This document shows positions 1 through 5,820 of a DNA stretch of 6,584 bases, in pieces. The notes under the pieces were generated by a model. The model saw nothing but the letters and a program-made list of their open reading frames with translations. It had not been told where the DNA came from and ran no database searches. Position numbers and translations under genes: made by a program. The stretch comes from an uncultured Nannocystaceae bacterium (GTDB lineage Bacteria > Myxococcota_A > Polyangia > Nannocystales > Nannocystaceae): NCBI GenBank assembly GCA_938084085.1, contig CALKDV010000172.1, forward strand, positions 1 to 6,584, written 5' to 3'. Each line of letters opens with the position of its first letter. The stretch's first letter is position 1.

Positions 1-1374
1 GGTCACCGCCCGCGCGCGCTCGTCGGGGCTCAGTGTTTTGCGGACCGCCTCGGCGTTGCGTTCGAAAGTGTCGCGGTAGCTACGACCGGGCGATCCAAGG
101 AGCGCCACGGCGACCACCTCTTTCGGGCGCTCCTTCGCCAAAATCACACCTCGCCAGCCGCCCTCGCCATGACCCACCACCACCATTCGTCCAGGATCGA
201 TCTCGGGCTGCACCATCAACGTCCGCAGTCCTCGGCGTGCGTCTTCTTGTTGCCGCACCCACGATAGGGGCGCGCCCTCACTTTGGCCGTGACCGGGCTC
301 ATCGTACCGGAGCACCACAAAGCCCGCCTCGGCGAGCGCATCCGTGATCTCGTGGCTCCCAAAGTCCACCGGCGGCGGCCCTGCGAAGCCGTAGCGGTCC
401 GTCATGCCACTGCCAGACAAGAACAACACCGCAGGGAGCCCCTCGCCGCGCTCACGGGGGACCAACACCTCTCCGGCCAGCGCGGGCTCCCCGGCTCGCC
501 CCGCCAGCGCCACCTCCCGCCGCTCAAAGCTGGCGTCTGCGGCGGGCGCATAGTTCAAGGGCGTCGCCACCTCCACAGTCCACGTGGGGAAGGTCGGCGC
601 GTCGATGGATTCAACGAAGAGGCCGTCGTCGACGACCTCGATGCCAACGATTTTTCCGCCGGCGAGCGTCACTTTCTCGCCGAGGCTGGTGCGGACGGTC
701 AACGTGTCGCCGTCGCGTTCTACCACCCGCGCCTCCCACGGGGTCGCCCCGCCGCCTGACAAGTTCACCACCCGGAGCGTCCACGGCTGATCTCGCACCG
801 GTCGCAGCGCGAACAACAGCTCCTCATGCATGGTGGACATAAAGCCCATGAACCCGTCGCCCGCATCGTACGCGAGGGTCTCGCGCTCCTCTCCGGCCCT
901 CAGGATCAAGCTGTCGCCTTGCACCTCGTACTCGAGCCGTGCCGCCTCGCTTTGCTCCCACCCTCGCACCAGCACCCCGGAGTCATCGAGCACCATCTGG
1001 CCCTCCGTGCGCACCTCCGCGCGCCCGGGCACCCGCAAGGTGTTGCGAACGGAGAAGTGGTGCTCCACATCTCCCGCCTCGGTGGTTTGCGGGCCGTCGT
1101 AGCGACCGTAGGACGCCCCGATCTTCTCGTCTCCTTGCTGAAAGACGAAGCCACGCACTTCGCCGGGCGTATAGAGGTCGGCGACAGCGCGCGCGGGCAC
1201 GAGCACCGCTCCCGACCCCTCGCTCGCGACCGAAGCCCCGTCACCCGCACCCGTGGGCGCGTTGGCCGGGGGCAACTTGAGGCACGCGGAGAGCCCGACA
1301 CCAGCCAGGACCACTGCGCTGCCTTGAACGGCGTGATTGGAGAGCGCCGCAATCGATGGCCAGAGTCCTCGCAT
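1..1374 (-). CDS. Lipoprotein with C-terminal alpha/beta hydrolase domain, nucleophile Ser replaced by Gly (3' end outside window)
   Basis: The reading frame is open for 458 codons from the ATG at 1374 to the window edge, so the C-terminus is missing. Residues 1-31 form a lipoprotein signal ending in the lipobox LSAC (Cys31, +2 Leu). Residues 32 to about 310 are a beta-rich domain I do not recognise. An alpha/beta hydrolase core follows: a strand and oxyanion-type turn (LFLSGSG, around 317-323), then YDEPGHGQSEG (357-367), then VVVGHGEGGW (elbow 401-406), typical of COG1073-like secreted hydrolases. The elbow should read GHSxGG, but codon 403 is GGC (Gly) instead of Ser, so ordinary serine-hydrolase catalysis looks impossible. 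The acid and His of the triad would lie beyond the edge. The start is favoured by the signal peptide and by a TATAGT hexamer 7 nt upstream; there is no Shine-Dalgarno. The gene is divergent from scoB. Its substrate is unknown; it may be a pseudoenzyme. Confidence 0.85.
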   Translation of the reverse strand, partial: MRGLWPSIAALSNHAVQGSAVVLAGVGLSACLKLPPANAPTGAGDGASVASEGSGAVLVPARAVADLYTPGEVRGFVFQQGDEKIGASYGRYDGPQTTEAGDVEHHFSVRNTLRVPGRAEVRTEGQMVLDDSGVLVRGWEQSEAARLEYEVQGDSLILRAGEERETLAYDAGDGFMGFMSTMHEELLFALRPVRDQPWTLRVVNLSGGGATPWEARVVERDGDTLTVRTSLGEKVTLAGGKIVGIEVVDDGLFVESIDAPTFPTWTVEVATPLNYAPAADASFERREVALAGRAGEPALAGEVLVPRERGEGLPAVLFLSGSGMTDRYGFAGPPPVDFGSHEITDALAEAGFVVLRYDEPGHGQSEGAPLSWVRQQEDARRGLRTLMVQPEIDPGRMVVVGHGEGGWRGVILAKERPKEVVAVALLGSPGRSYRDTFERNAEAVRKTLSPDERARAVT

Positions 1375-1398
1375 CTTTGAGACTATACAGTCCCCGTC
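1375..1398. promoter_or_regulatory. Compact divergent promoter with near-palindromic shared -10
   Basis: The whole gap between two divergent ATGs is 24 bp. Positions 1381-1392 read GACTATACAGTC, a 12-bp near-palindrome with only the two inner mirror positions unpaired. It sits exactly 6 nt from each ATG. On the minus strand it supplies TATAGT (1382-1387), 7 nt before the hydrolase ATG. On the plus strand it supplies TACAGT (1386-1391), 7 nt before the scoB ATG. I see no clear -35 on either strand and no Shine-Dalgarno. It could be a bidirectional promoter giving leaderless transcripts both ways, or an operator. Confidence 0.5.
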
Positions 1399-2055
1399 AT
1401 GCCTTGGACACGAGACGAAATCGCCGAACGCGCGTCGCGCGAACTCCCGCCAAACGCGGTCGCCAACCTGGGCATCGGCATCCCCACCCTCATCGCCAAC
1501 CACCTCAACCCCGAGGACAAGGTGGTGTTGCACTCAGAGAATGGGCTGCTCGGGATGGGCAGATTTCCCTACGAGGAGGAGGTCGACCCGCAGATCATCA
1601 ACGCCGGCAAGCAAACGGTGACCATCATTGAGGGCGGCAGCACCTTCGACTCCGCGCAGAGTTTCGCGATGATCCGCGGAGGCCACGTAGACGTGGCGGT
1701 GCTTGGGGCGATGCAGGTGAGCGTGACAGGCGATCTCGCCAACTGGATGGTGCCCGGTAAAAAGGTGGCCGGCATCGGCGGCGCCATGGATTTGGCCACC
1801 GGCGCCCGCCGGGTCATCGCGGTGATGACCCACCAAGATCGCAACGGGAACAGCAAGGTCGTCGACGCCTGCACGCTCCCGCTCACCGCCATGCGTTGCG
1901 TTAATCTGGTGATCACGGACCTCGGCGTGCTCGCCCCCGACCGGGAAGCCAACGCCTTCCGCCTCCTTGAGATGGCGCCCGGGGTCACGCGTGCGGAGGT
2001 GGTGGCCGCCACCGCCGCCACGGTACTCGACGCCGAGGCCTCCCCGCCCCAATGA
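1399..2055 (+). CDS. scoB: 3-oxoacid (succinyl-CoA:acetoacetate-type) CoA-transferase, subunit B
   Basis: This 218-aa protein has the normal length for the B (beta) subunit of bacterial SCOT-type CoA-transferases. These enzymes move CoA between succinyl-CoA (or another donor) and a 3-oxoacid such as acetoacetate, in ketone-body, butyrate or short-chain acid metabolism in the cytoplasm. Family marks seen: GIGIPT (25-30), SENG (46-49) with catalytic Glu47 that carries the acyl/CoA intermediate, INAGK (67-71), SFAMIRGGH (88-96), LGAMQVS (102-108), GDLANWMVPGK (111-121), GGAMDL (127-132) and a CTLPLT segment. The A subunit gene normally lies immediately upstream; here the upstream gene is a divergent hydrolase and downstream is a tRNA, so the partner must be elsewhere. 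AtoA or PcaJ/CatJ-like specificity cannot be excluded. There is no Shine-Dalgarno before the ATG; a TACAGT hexamer ends 7 nt upstream. I see no terminator behind it. Confidence 0.95.
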   Translation: MPWTRDEIAERASRELPPNAVANLGIGIPTLIANHLNPEDKVVLHSENGLLGMGRFPYEEEVDPQIINAGKQTVTIIEGGSTFDSAQSFAMIRGGHVDVAVLGAMQVSVTGDLANWMVPGKKVAGIGGAMDLATGARRVIAVMTHQDRNGNSKVVDACTLPLTAMRCVNLVITDLGVLAPDREANAFRLLEMAPGVTRAEVVAATAATVLDAEASPPQ

Positions 2056-2093
2056 CCGCTCTACGTGCCCGCGAACGGCTGCTAGGACGGGAC

Positions 2094-2121
2094 TTTACAT
2101 CTCCTCCAAATTGTCTATAAC
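2094..2121 (+). promoter_or_regulatory. Promoter of tRNA-Lys
   Basis: A -35 box TTTACA (2094-2099, 5 of 6 to consensus) and a -10 box TATAAC (2116-2121, 5 of 6) are separated by 16 bp. Transcription would start near 2128, a few bases before the mature tRNA at 2132. This is the best sigma-70-type promoter in the window. Confidence 0.75.
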
Positions 2122-2131
2122 TCCCCTCCTC

Positions 2132-2204
2132 GGGCTCGTAGCTCAATTGGCAGAGCAGCGGACTCTTAATCCGCGGGTTGAAGGTTCAATTCCTTCCGAG
2201 CTCA
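2132..2204 (+). tRNA. tRNA-Lys (anticodon CTT)
   Basis: A complete 73-nt cloverleaf can be drawn. The acceptor stem pairs GGGCTCG with CGAGCTC (one G-U at the second pair). The D arm has GCTC/GAGC. The anticodon arm pairs GCGGA with TCCGC around loop CTCTTAA, with anticodon CTT at 2165-2167, decoding AAG. The variable loop is GGGTT. The T arm pairs GAAGG with CCTTC around TTCAATT. The discriminator is A at 2204. The CCA end is not encoded (the next bases are CAA) and must be added by the CCA-adding enzyme. The gene stands alone, with its own promoter and terminator. Confidence 0.97.
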
Positions 2205-2207
2205 CAA

Positions 2208-2240
2208 CGAAACCGCCTCTCCGGGCGGTTTCGGTTTTTT
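2208..2240 (+). terminator. Rho-independent terminator of tRNA-Lys
   Basis: A 10-bp GC-rich stem (2208-2217 with 2224-2233, arms CGAAACCGCC and GGCGGTTTCG) closes a 6-nt loop. A single G and then six T (2235-2240) follow. It begins 4 nt after the mature tRNA end and insulates the tRNA from the SGNH gene downstream. Confidence 0.93.
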
Positions 2241-2257
2241 CTGGGTGCGTGCGTGCG

Positions 2258-2286
2258 TTGCGAGTCCAGGCAGCGCTCAGTATCGT
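2258..2286 (+). promoter_or_regulatory. Putative promoter of SGNH lipoprotein gene
   Basis: TTGCGA (2258-2263) and TATCGT (2281-2286) are spaced by 17 bp. Only 6 nt separate the -10 from the ATG at 2293, so transcription would start at or within a base or two of the start codon. It lies directly behind the tRNA terminator, which fits an independent transcription unit. Confidence 0.5.
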
Positions 2287-2292
2287 GCCTCC

Positions 2293-3012
2293 ATGCGTCT
2301 TCACCCTCAGGCGTCCACAAGTCCTCGTTGCCCCCCGCTGATGATCGCCGCCACGACAGCGTGGCTCGCGGGCTGTGCTGCTCACCCGCGCTGTGACAGC
2401 CTCGAACGGCTCGCCGCAGACGACACTGTCGTGGTCGTCGGCGACTCTGTCTTCGATTTCAACGGCGACGTGTGCGGGGATGTCGGCGACTTCATCTCCT
2501 TGGCGCGGGATGCCCGGATCGAGGACCGCGCCGTGGGAGGGACGTGGCTCGACCACCCCTCCAATTTCGATATTCTCGAGCAGTACACCTCCGGGCCGTG
2601 GTCGTGGGTGATCGTGGACGGCGGCGCCAACGACCTCAACGAGGGGTGCGGATGTGATTGCACTGACGAGCTCGACACCCTCGTCAGCGAAGACACCCTC
2701 GCTGGCGCCATGCCAACCCTCGTGGAGGCGGCCCTCGCGGACGGCGCCAAGGTGTTGCTGTTCGGGTACTACGACCCCGCCCCCGGCAGTGAGTTCGCCG
2801 CATGCCAAGACGAGCTCGTCATCATGAGCTCCCGCTACCAGGCCTTGGCGGAACGTCTCGAGGGCGTCACCTTCGTCGACGGTCGCGACATTGTCTCCGC
2901 GCAGACGCAACCGCAGGCGTTCCATGGCGACGGGATCCACCTCACGCCCGTGGGCGCCGAGCTTGTCGCCAATACCATGCTGGAGACGATGTCCGCGGGT
3001 ACCGGCCCGTGA
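2293..3012 (+). CDS. SGNH/GDSL-type hydrolase lipoprotein
   Basis: This is a 239-aa exported esterase/lipase-like protein. Residues 1-28 are a signal peptide with lipobox LAGC (Cys28, +2 Ala). The SGNH blocks are in order: block I VVVVGDS with nucleophile Ser52, block II Gly83 (AVGGT), block III GGAND (110-114) with Asn113, and block V DGIHLTP (213-219) with Asp213 and His216. These marks make a hydrolytic role on ester or acyl groups likely; the substrate is unknown. Two additions are unusual: a dockerin/EF-hand-like acidic loop at 55-66 just after the nucleophile, and a CGCDC cluster at 119-123 just after block III. The frame extends upstream to 2245, but the ATG at 2293 gives a proper signal peptide and sits 6 nt behind a -10-like box. 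Met17 (2341) would also leave a short lipoprotein signal. No Shine-Dalgarno is visible. The stop is 13 bp from the convergent neighbour's stop, with no hairpin terminator seen. Confidence 0.88.
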   Translation: MRLHPQASTSPRCPPLMIAATTAWLAGCAAHPRCDSLERLAADDTVVVVGDSVFDFNGDVCGDVGDFISLARDARIEDRAVGGTWLDHPSNFDILEQYTSGPWSWVIVDGGANDLNEGCGCDCTDELDTLVSEDTLAGAMPTLVEAALADGAKVLLFGYYDPAPGSEFAACQDELVIMSSRYQALAERLEGVTFVDGRDIVSAQTQPQAFHGDGIHLTPVGAELVANTMLETMSAGTGP

Positions 3013-3025
3013 TGGTGCCCCCAGT

Positions 3026-4441
3026 TCAGTCGCCGAAGCGGGCGAGGCCAACGCCGAAGACTTGATCGATGATGGCGTAGACATCTCCGGCGGCGTCCAC
3101 CACCACGAACTCGGCGGCGCTCTCCGAGGCCTCTCCGGTGGACTCGACGAAGGAGTCGGCGCGACTCCACAGCACCTCGCCGGCGCCATCCACCGCCACG
3201 AGGTAGCTTCGCCAGCTCCGTCGCGGGTCCCCCTCGCAGGCTTGGGTCTCACTCACTGTCGCCTCCACCGCACCACAGCCCTCGATCCCGGTCCCGCACG
3301 CCACCACCAAGCTCGCACCGCGCTGCGCGACACCCCAACACTCGTCAAAAATAAACTTATCGGGAGCGAGCCCGCCATTGGGTACCTCGCTGTCATCCAA
3401 GCTTGGGTTGCCGAACGTCGAGGTCCACAGGACAGCTCCTTGCGTGTCCATGAGCGCGGCGTGGCCGTCGATGGTGTTGGATCCGCCGTGGCCCACGACC
3501 GCGATGGCGTCGCCTTGGTCGAGCCCCGAGAACACAGAGACGTCGGTGAGCTCGATGCCCTCGGCGTAAGGCATCCACCGATGACCCGTCAGCCCCGCCT
3601 CCACCCAGAGCACGCCGCTTCGCTCGTCGAGGTCGCTGGCCACCGCGACCAAGCTCCCGTCCGACCAGCGCCGCATGCTCTTCACAGAGAACGTCTCTGA
3701 AATCTCCCGACTGACCGCTGACACGTCTGCCGGCGTGGCGACGGCGCCCCCCTCCGAAGCGGAGAGCCACGCGGCGAGCTCAAACTCCATGACGACGCCC
3801 TGCCCGCCGACCACGTTCCCGTAAGACTTGAAGCCCTCCATCTGCTCGCGCGCGAGGCCCCACGCGCCGCCCACCACCACGCGCCCATCGGTCGTGACGA
3901 GCACGGACTCGAGCGCCGCAGACTCCCCGGCCTGGGGCGCGTCGACCCGAAGCTGCGCGCGCACATCGAAGGTCGCGGCGTCCAGCGCGAGCACGACGCC
4001 GTGTGCCGTGTCTCCCCCGGACGCAGCCTGAAAGCCCACTGCCACAACGAGGTCTCCCGCGCTCGCCACCTGCAGCAGCGACGAATCGGGCTCGAGCGTC
4101 ATTGTATGGAGGATGATTTCTCCTCCGTCGTTCACAAAGTTCCCGTAGGCGGGCCCCTCTGGCGCAGCCCAGTGGGTGATAAAACCCGCCGTCTGCTCCC
4201 CGCTCGCCGCCGCCTTTCCCACCATGACCACCGAACCATCCGCCAAGGCGGCGCCGTGAACGGGATGCGGATCCTCGCCGCAGCAGTTGGCCGCGCCGCT
4301 CCACGAGCGAAGTGAGGGTGGCTCCCCGTCGAGCACGCTTTGCGCCGCAGGGCCGGGATCCTCCCGACTGCAGCCGACAGCCGCCACGGCCAACATCGCC
4401 AGCCAAGATGCAAAACCGGCGCGAGTGTTCAAACATCTCAT
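3026..4441 (-). CDS. Lipoprotein with propeller-like repeats, function unknown
   Basis: This 471-aa protein starts with a lipoprotein signal ending AVGC (Cys24, +2 Ser). The rest is a run of roughly six or seven irregular repeats in which a strand such as GSVVMVG, DLVVAVG, GRVVVGG, GSLVAVAS, DAIAVVG, SLVVACG or GDVYAII is followed by an ALD/AVD..G.vlW-type strand (ALMDTQGAVLW, YLVAVDGAGEVLW). This pattern is like delta-60 or PQQ-type beta-propeller blades, so a secreted propeller used for binding or display is my inference; no catalytic motif is seen. There are cysteines after the signal (NCCGEDP) and a Cys-rich stretch near residues 365-405 that may form disulfides. The family is not recognised. 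No Shine-Dalgarno precedes the ATG; a weak GAGAAT hexamer ends 6 nt upstream. It is convergent with the SGNH gene. Confidence 0.85.
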   Translation of the reverse strand: MRCLNTRAGFASWLAMLAVAAVGCSREDPGPAAQSVLDGEPPSLRSWSGAANCCGEDPHPVHGAALADGSVVMVGKAAASGEQTAGFITHWAAPEGPAYGNFVNDGGEIILHTMTLEPDSSLLQVASAGDLVVAVGFQAASGGDTAHGVVLALDAATFDVRAQLRVDAPQAGESAALESVLVTTDGRVVVGGAWGLAREQMEGFKSYGNVVGGQGVVMEFELAAWLSASEGGAVATPADVSAVSREISETFSVKSMRRWSDGSLVAVASDLDERSGVLWVEAGLTGHRWMPYAEGIELTDVSVFSGLDQGDAIAVVGHGGSNTIDGHAALMDTQGAVLWTSTFGNPSLDDSEVPNGGLAPDKFIFDECWGVAQRGASLVVACGTGIEGCGAVEATVSETQACEGDPRRSWRSYLVAVDGAGEVLWSRADSFVESTGEASESAAEFVVVDAAGDVYAIIDQVFGVGLARFGD

Positions 4442-4447
4442 GCGCCA

Positions 4448-4453
4448 ATTCTC
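4448..4453 (-). promoter_or_regulatory. Weak start-proximal -10-like hexamer of the 471-aa lipoprotein gene
   Basis: On the minus strand GAGAAT (4 of 6 to TATAAT) ends 6 nt before the ATG and is preceded by TGC, giving an extended -10 look. No -35 is clear. An alternative -10, TAAAAT, lies at 4485-4490 inside the AT-rich inverted repeat and would give a leader of roughly 35-40 nt. Confidence 0.3.
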
Positions 4454-4478
4454 GCACGGAAATGCGACCGAGGGTCGT

Positions 4479-4496
4479 CACAAAATTTTATTTGTG
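4479..4496. repeat. AT-rich inverted repeat in intergenic region
   Basis: CACAAA (4479-4484) and TTTGTG (4491-4496) are perfect 6-bp inverted arms around the AT-only core ATTTTA. It is a sharp A+T island in a GC-rich context, about 40 bp upstream of the 471-aa lipoprotein start. It may be an operator or promoter core. It lacks a T tract and a GC stem, so it is a poor terminator for the gene ending at 4532. The rest of 4442-4531 shows nothing else I can name. Confidence 0.4.
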
Positions 4497-4531
4497 CACC
4501 GACCACACCTCCACACACCGACCCGTGGGCC

Positions 4532-5185
4532 CTACTTGGCGTCGGGATCGTAGCTGCGGTCTTTCACCAGCACCGCGGTGCACTTGCCCGCCTGGCACAA
4601 GCACCCTCCCCCGCACGACATGGTGTTGAGCGGACAGTTGGCGGTGCACTTGCGTGGCGTGCAGGCGCGCCCTTCTTCGGCAGAGACGCACGACGAGGAG
4701 TGGCAGCCGCAGTCGCGCATGCAATCCGCGTCACTAGAGCAAGCAACATTCGAGGTTTTGAGCGTCCCGACCATCTTGGTTCGGCCTTGGTCGATGAGGA
4801 CGGTCTTCGGGTCGCCATCATCAAGGGGAAGAATCTTCGGCGAAGGCCTCCGGGTCGGGGCTGGACCCTTCGGCACAGCCTTCGGCTTGACCCCCTTCGC
4901 GGGCGCGGCCGCCTTCGCTGGCGCCGCCTCCTTCGCTGGCGCCGCCTCCTTCGCGGGCGCGGCCTCCTTCGCGGGCGCGGCCTCCTTCGCCGGCGCGGCC
5001 TCCTTCGCCGGCGCGGCCTCCTTCGCCGGCGCGGCCTCCTTCGCCGGCGCGGCCTCCTTCGCGGGTGCGGGTTGTGCCGCGCTCGGGGCGTCGCTCGTTT
5101 CGGCGCATGCGCTCGCCATGAACAGAACCGCTCCGAAAGACAGCAGGACAAAACGCTTTGGAAGAGCAGTGATGGCGGGCCTCAT
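4532..5185 (-). CDS. Lipoprotein with Ala-Pro-Ala-Lys repeat linker and 12-Cys C-terminal module
   Basis: This is a 217-aa protein. Residues 1-27 are a signal peptide with n-region Lys10-Arg11 and lipobox ASAC (Cys27, +2 Ala). Residues 40-99 are ten hexapeptide units, eight of them APAKEA, then APAKAA and APAKGV: an extended, charged Ala/Pro linker of the kind that spans periplasm or peptidoglycan. A basic Pro-rich segment follows (about 100-115). The C-terminal module (about 145-217) carries 12 cysteines in patterns such as CSSDADC, DCGC and CLCQAGKC, enough for six disulfides, resembling small disulfide-rich secreted modules common in myxobacterial lipoproteins. No enzyme motif is seen. The start is supported by the signal peptide and by TATACT 6 nt upstream; there is no Shine-Dalgarno. 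The function is unknown; a surface binding or structural role is inference. Confidence 0.85.
   Translation of the reverse strand: MRPAITALPKRFVLLSFGAVLFMASACAETSDAPSAAQPAPAKEAAPAKEAAPAKEAAPAKEAAPAKEAAPAKEAAPAKEAAPAKEAAPAKAAAPAKGVKPKAVPKGPAPTRRPSPKILPLDDGDPKTVLIDQGRTKMVGTLKTSNVACSSDADCMRDCGCHSSSCVSAEEGRACTPRKCTANCPLNTMSCGGGCLCQAGKCTAVLVKDRSYDPDAK
4889..5068 (-). repeat. Ten-unit 18-bp in-frame tandem repeat
   Basis: Ten consecutive 18-bp units each encode APAKxx (mostly APAKEA) in the lipoprotein gene. Inner units fall into blocks identical to the base: four neighbours share one set of third positions, then two share another, then two a third. The end units have diverged. This fits stepwise duplication by slippage or unequal recombination. 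Confidence 0.93.
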
Positions 5186-5191
5186 GACAAG

Positions 5192-5197
5192 AGTATA
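5192..5197 (-). promoter_or_regulatory. -10 box of the repeat lipoprotein gene
   Basis: TATACT on the minus strand (5 of 6 to TATAAT) ends 6 nt before the ATG at 5185. It lies in the 55-bp gap behind the GNAT stop. No good -35 is visible at 16-18 bp. The spacing implies transcription starting on or next to the start codon. Confidence 0.5.
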
Positions 5198-5240
5198 TCG
5201 AACCCCGCCACAACGTGCGCCGAACCGAACGTAGAATCGA

Positions 5241-5807
5241 TCAAAGTCGCGGCGCTTGCGTGTCCACGAGATTCTTGGCGATCCAGTCGCTCCTCAGCAT
5301 CGCGAGACTCACCTCATCGGCCCACTCGTCATAGACCTCGTCGTAGTAGGACGCGAGGGCGTGGCCCTCCCGGCGAAAGCCGAGCCGCTCGAACAGCCGC
5401 AGGCTCGGCGCGTTGCGGGGGTCCACCACGGCAGCCACACGGTGAACCCCCGCCGCGAATAAGGCGTCAAGCAACATCCGCGCGCCGCGGATCGCCAACC
5501 CGCGGCCACGTTGCCCCGGGGCGAGCGTCACCCCGAGCTCGACCGTGGGGAGCGGGAGCGTGGTGCAGATTCCGAAGTCTCCGACGAAGACTCCATCCTC
5601 AAGGAGCACCGCCTGCACCGTTCCCACTGCTCGACCCACCGATGCGGGATCCTGCCGCCGCGCGTGGTCGACCACCTCCGCCACCGTCGGTGGTCGCCAC
5701 CCCTGATAGCGAACGTTGTCGGGGTGGGTTCGCGAGGCCTGCACGGCCGCGGCGTCCTCGGGCTGCATGGCCCGGAGGCTCAGCGGTGGCGCGCGTAGGG
5801 GGAACAT
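5241..5807 (-). CDS. GNAT-family N-acetyltransferase (RimJ/RimL-like)
   Basis: With the ATG at 5807 this is a 188-aa cytoplasmic protein, the usual size for RimJ/RimL-type GNAT enzymes, which transfer acetyl from acetyl-CoA to an amine. The start of the fold is seen in LSLRAMQPEDAAAV (9-22). The acetyl-CoA pyrophosphate-binding loop is GQRGRGLA (98-105, Q/RxxGxG/A type), followed by a helix. The motif-B region is DPRNAPSLRLFERLGFRREG (129-148), with Asn132 and the typical LFERLGF. YYDEVYDEW (154-162) is the usual late aromatic/acidic stretch. The substrate is unknown; protein alpha-amino groups or a small amine are both possible. The frame is also open to a GTG at 5876, 3 bp behind the upstream stop and preceded by GAGGGG, which could allow coupling. 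I prefer the ATG because the extra 23 residues are not GNAT-like and TGCTAGCCT lies 7 nt upstream. Confidence 0.9.
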   Translation of the reverse strand: MFPLRAPPLSLRAMQPEDAAAVQASRTHPDNVRYQGWRPPTVAEVVDHARRQDPASVGRAVGTVQAVLLEDGVFVGDFGICTTLPLPTVELGVTLAPGQRGRGLAIRGARMLLDALFAAGVHRVAAVVDPRNAPSLRLFERLGFRREGHALASYYDEVYDEWADEVSLAMLRSDWIAKNLVDTQAPRL

Positions 5808-5814
5808 GCACGCG

Positions 5815-5820
5815 AGGCTA
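5815..5820 (-). promoter_or_regulatory. Putative extended -10 of the GNAT gene
   Basis: TAGCCT on the minus strand, preceded by TGC (extended -10 form), ends 7 nt before the ATG at 5807. It matches only TA...T of the consensus, and no -35 is clear. It is listed because its position matches that of the other genes in the window. Confidence 0.3.

Noticed and set aside
283..1380. Plus-strand open frames opposite the hydrolase
   Set aside because: They are Arg/Pro/Ala-rich, overlap one another in several frames, and lie antisense to a coherent lipoprotein hydrolase frame. GC-rich shadows.
2197..2210. Attachment site at the tRNA-Lys 3' end
   Set aside because: tRNA 3' ends are common integration targets, but no integrase gene or second copy of the 3' end is visible in the window.
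2245..2292. Upstream in-frame extension of the SGNH gene
   Set aside because: It would bury the signal peptide 16 residues in and begin 5 bp past the terminator T tract, upstream of the candidate -35 and -10. The ATG at 2293 is more natural.
3013..3025. Shared terminator between the convergent SGNH and 471-aa genes
   Set aside because: The 13-bp gap and its edges show no stable hairpin with a T tract on either strand.
2143..3252. Long minus-strand frame of 369 codons
   Set aside because: It runs across the tRNA, its terminator and the SGNH gene with its intact catalytic blocks, and has no recognisable start signal or domain.
4889..5068. Possible CRISPR-like or intergenic satellite array
   Set aside because: Units are 18 bp with no spacers, lie in frame inside a lipoprotein gene, and encode a regular hexapeptide.
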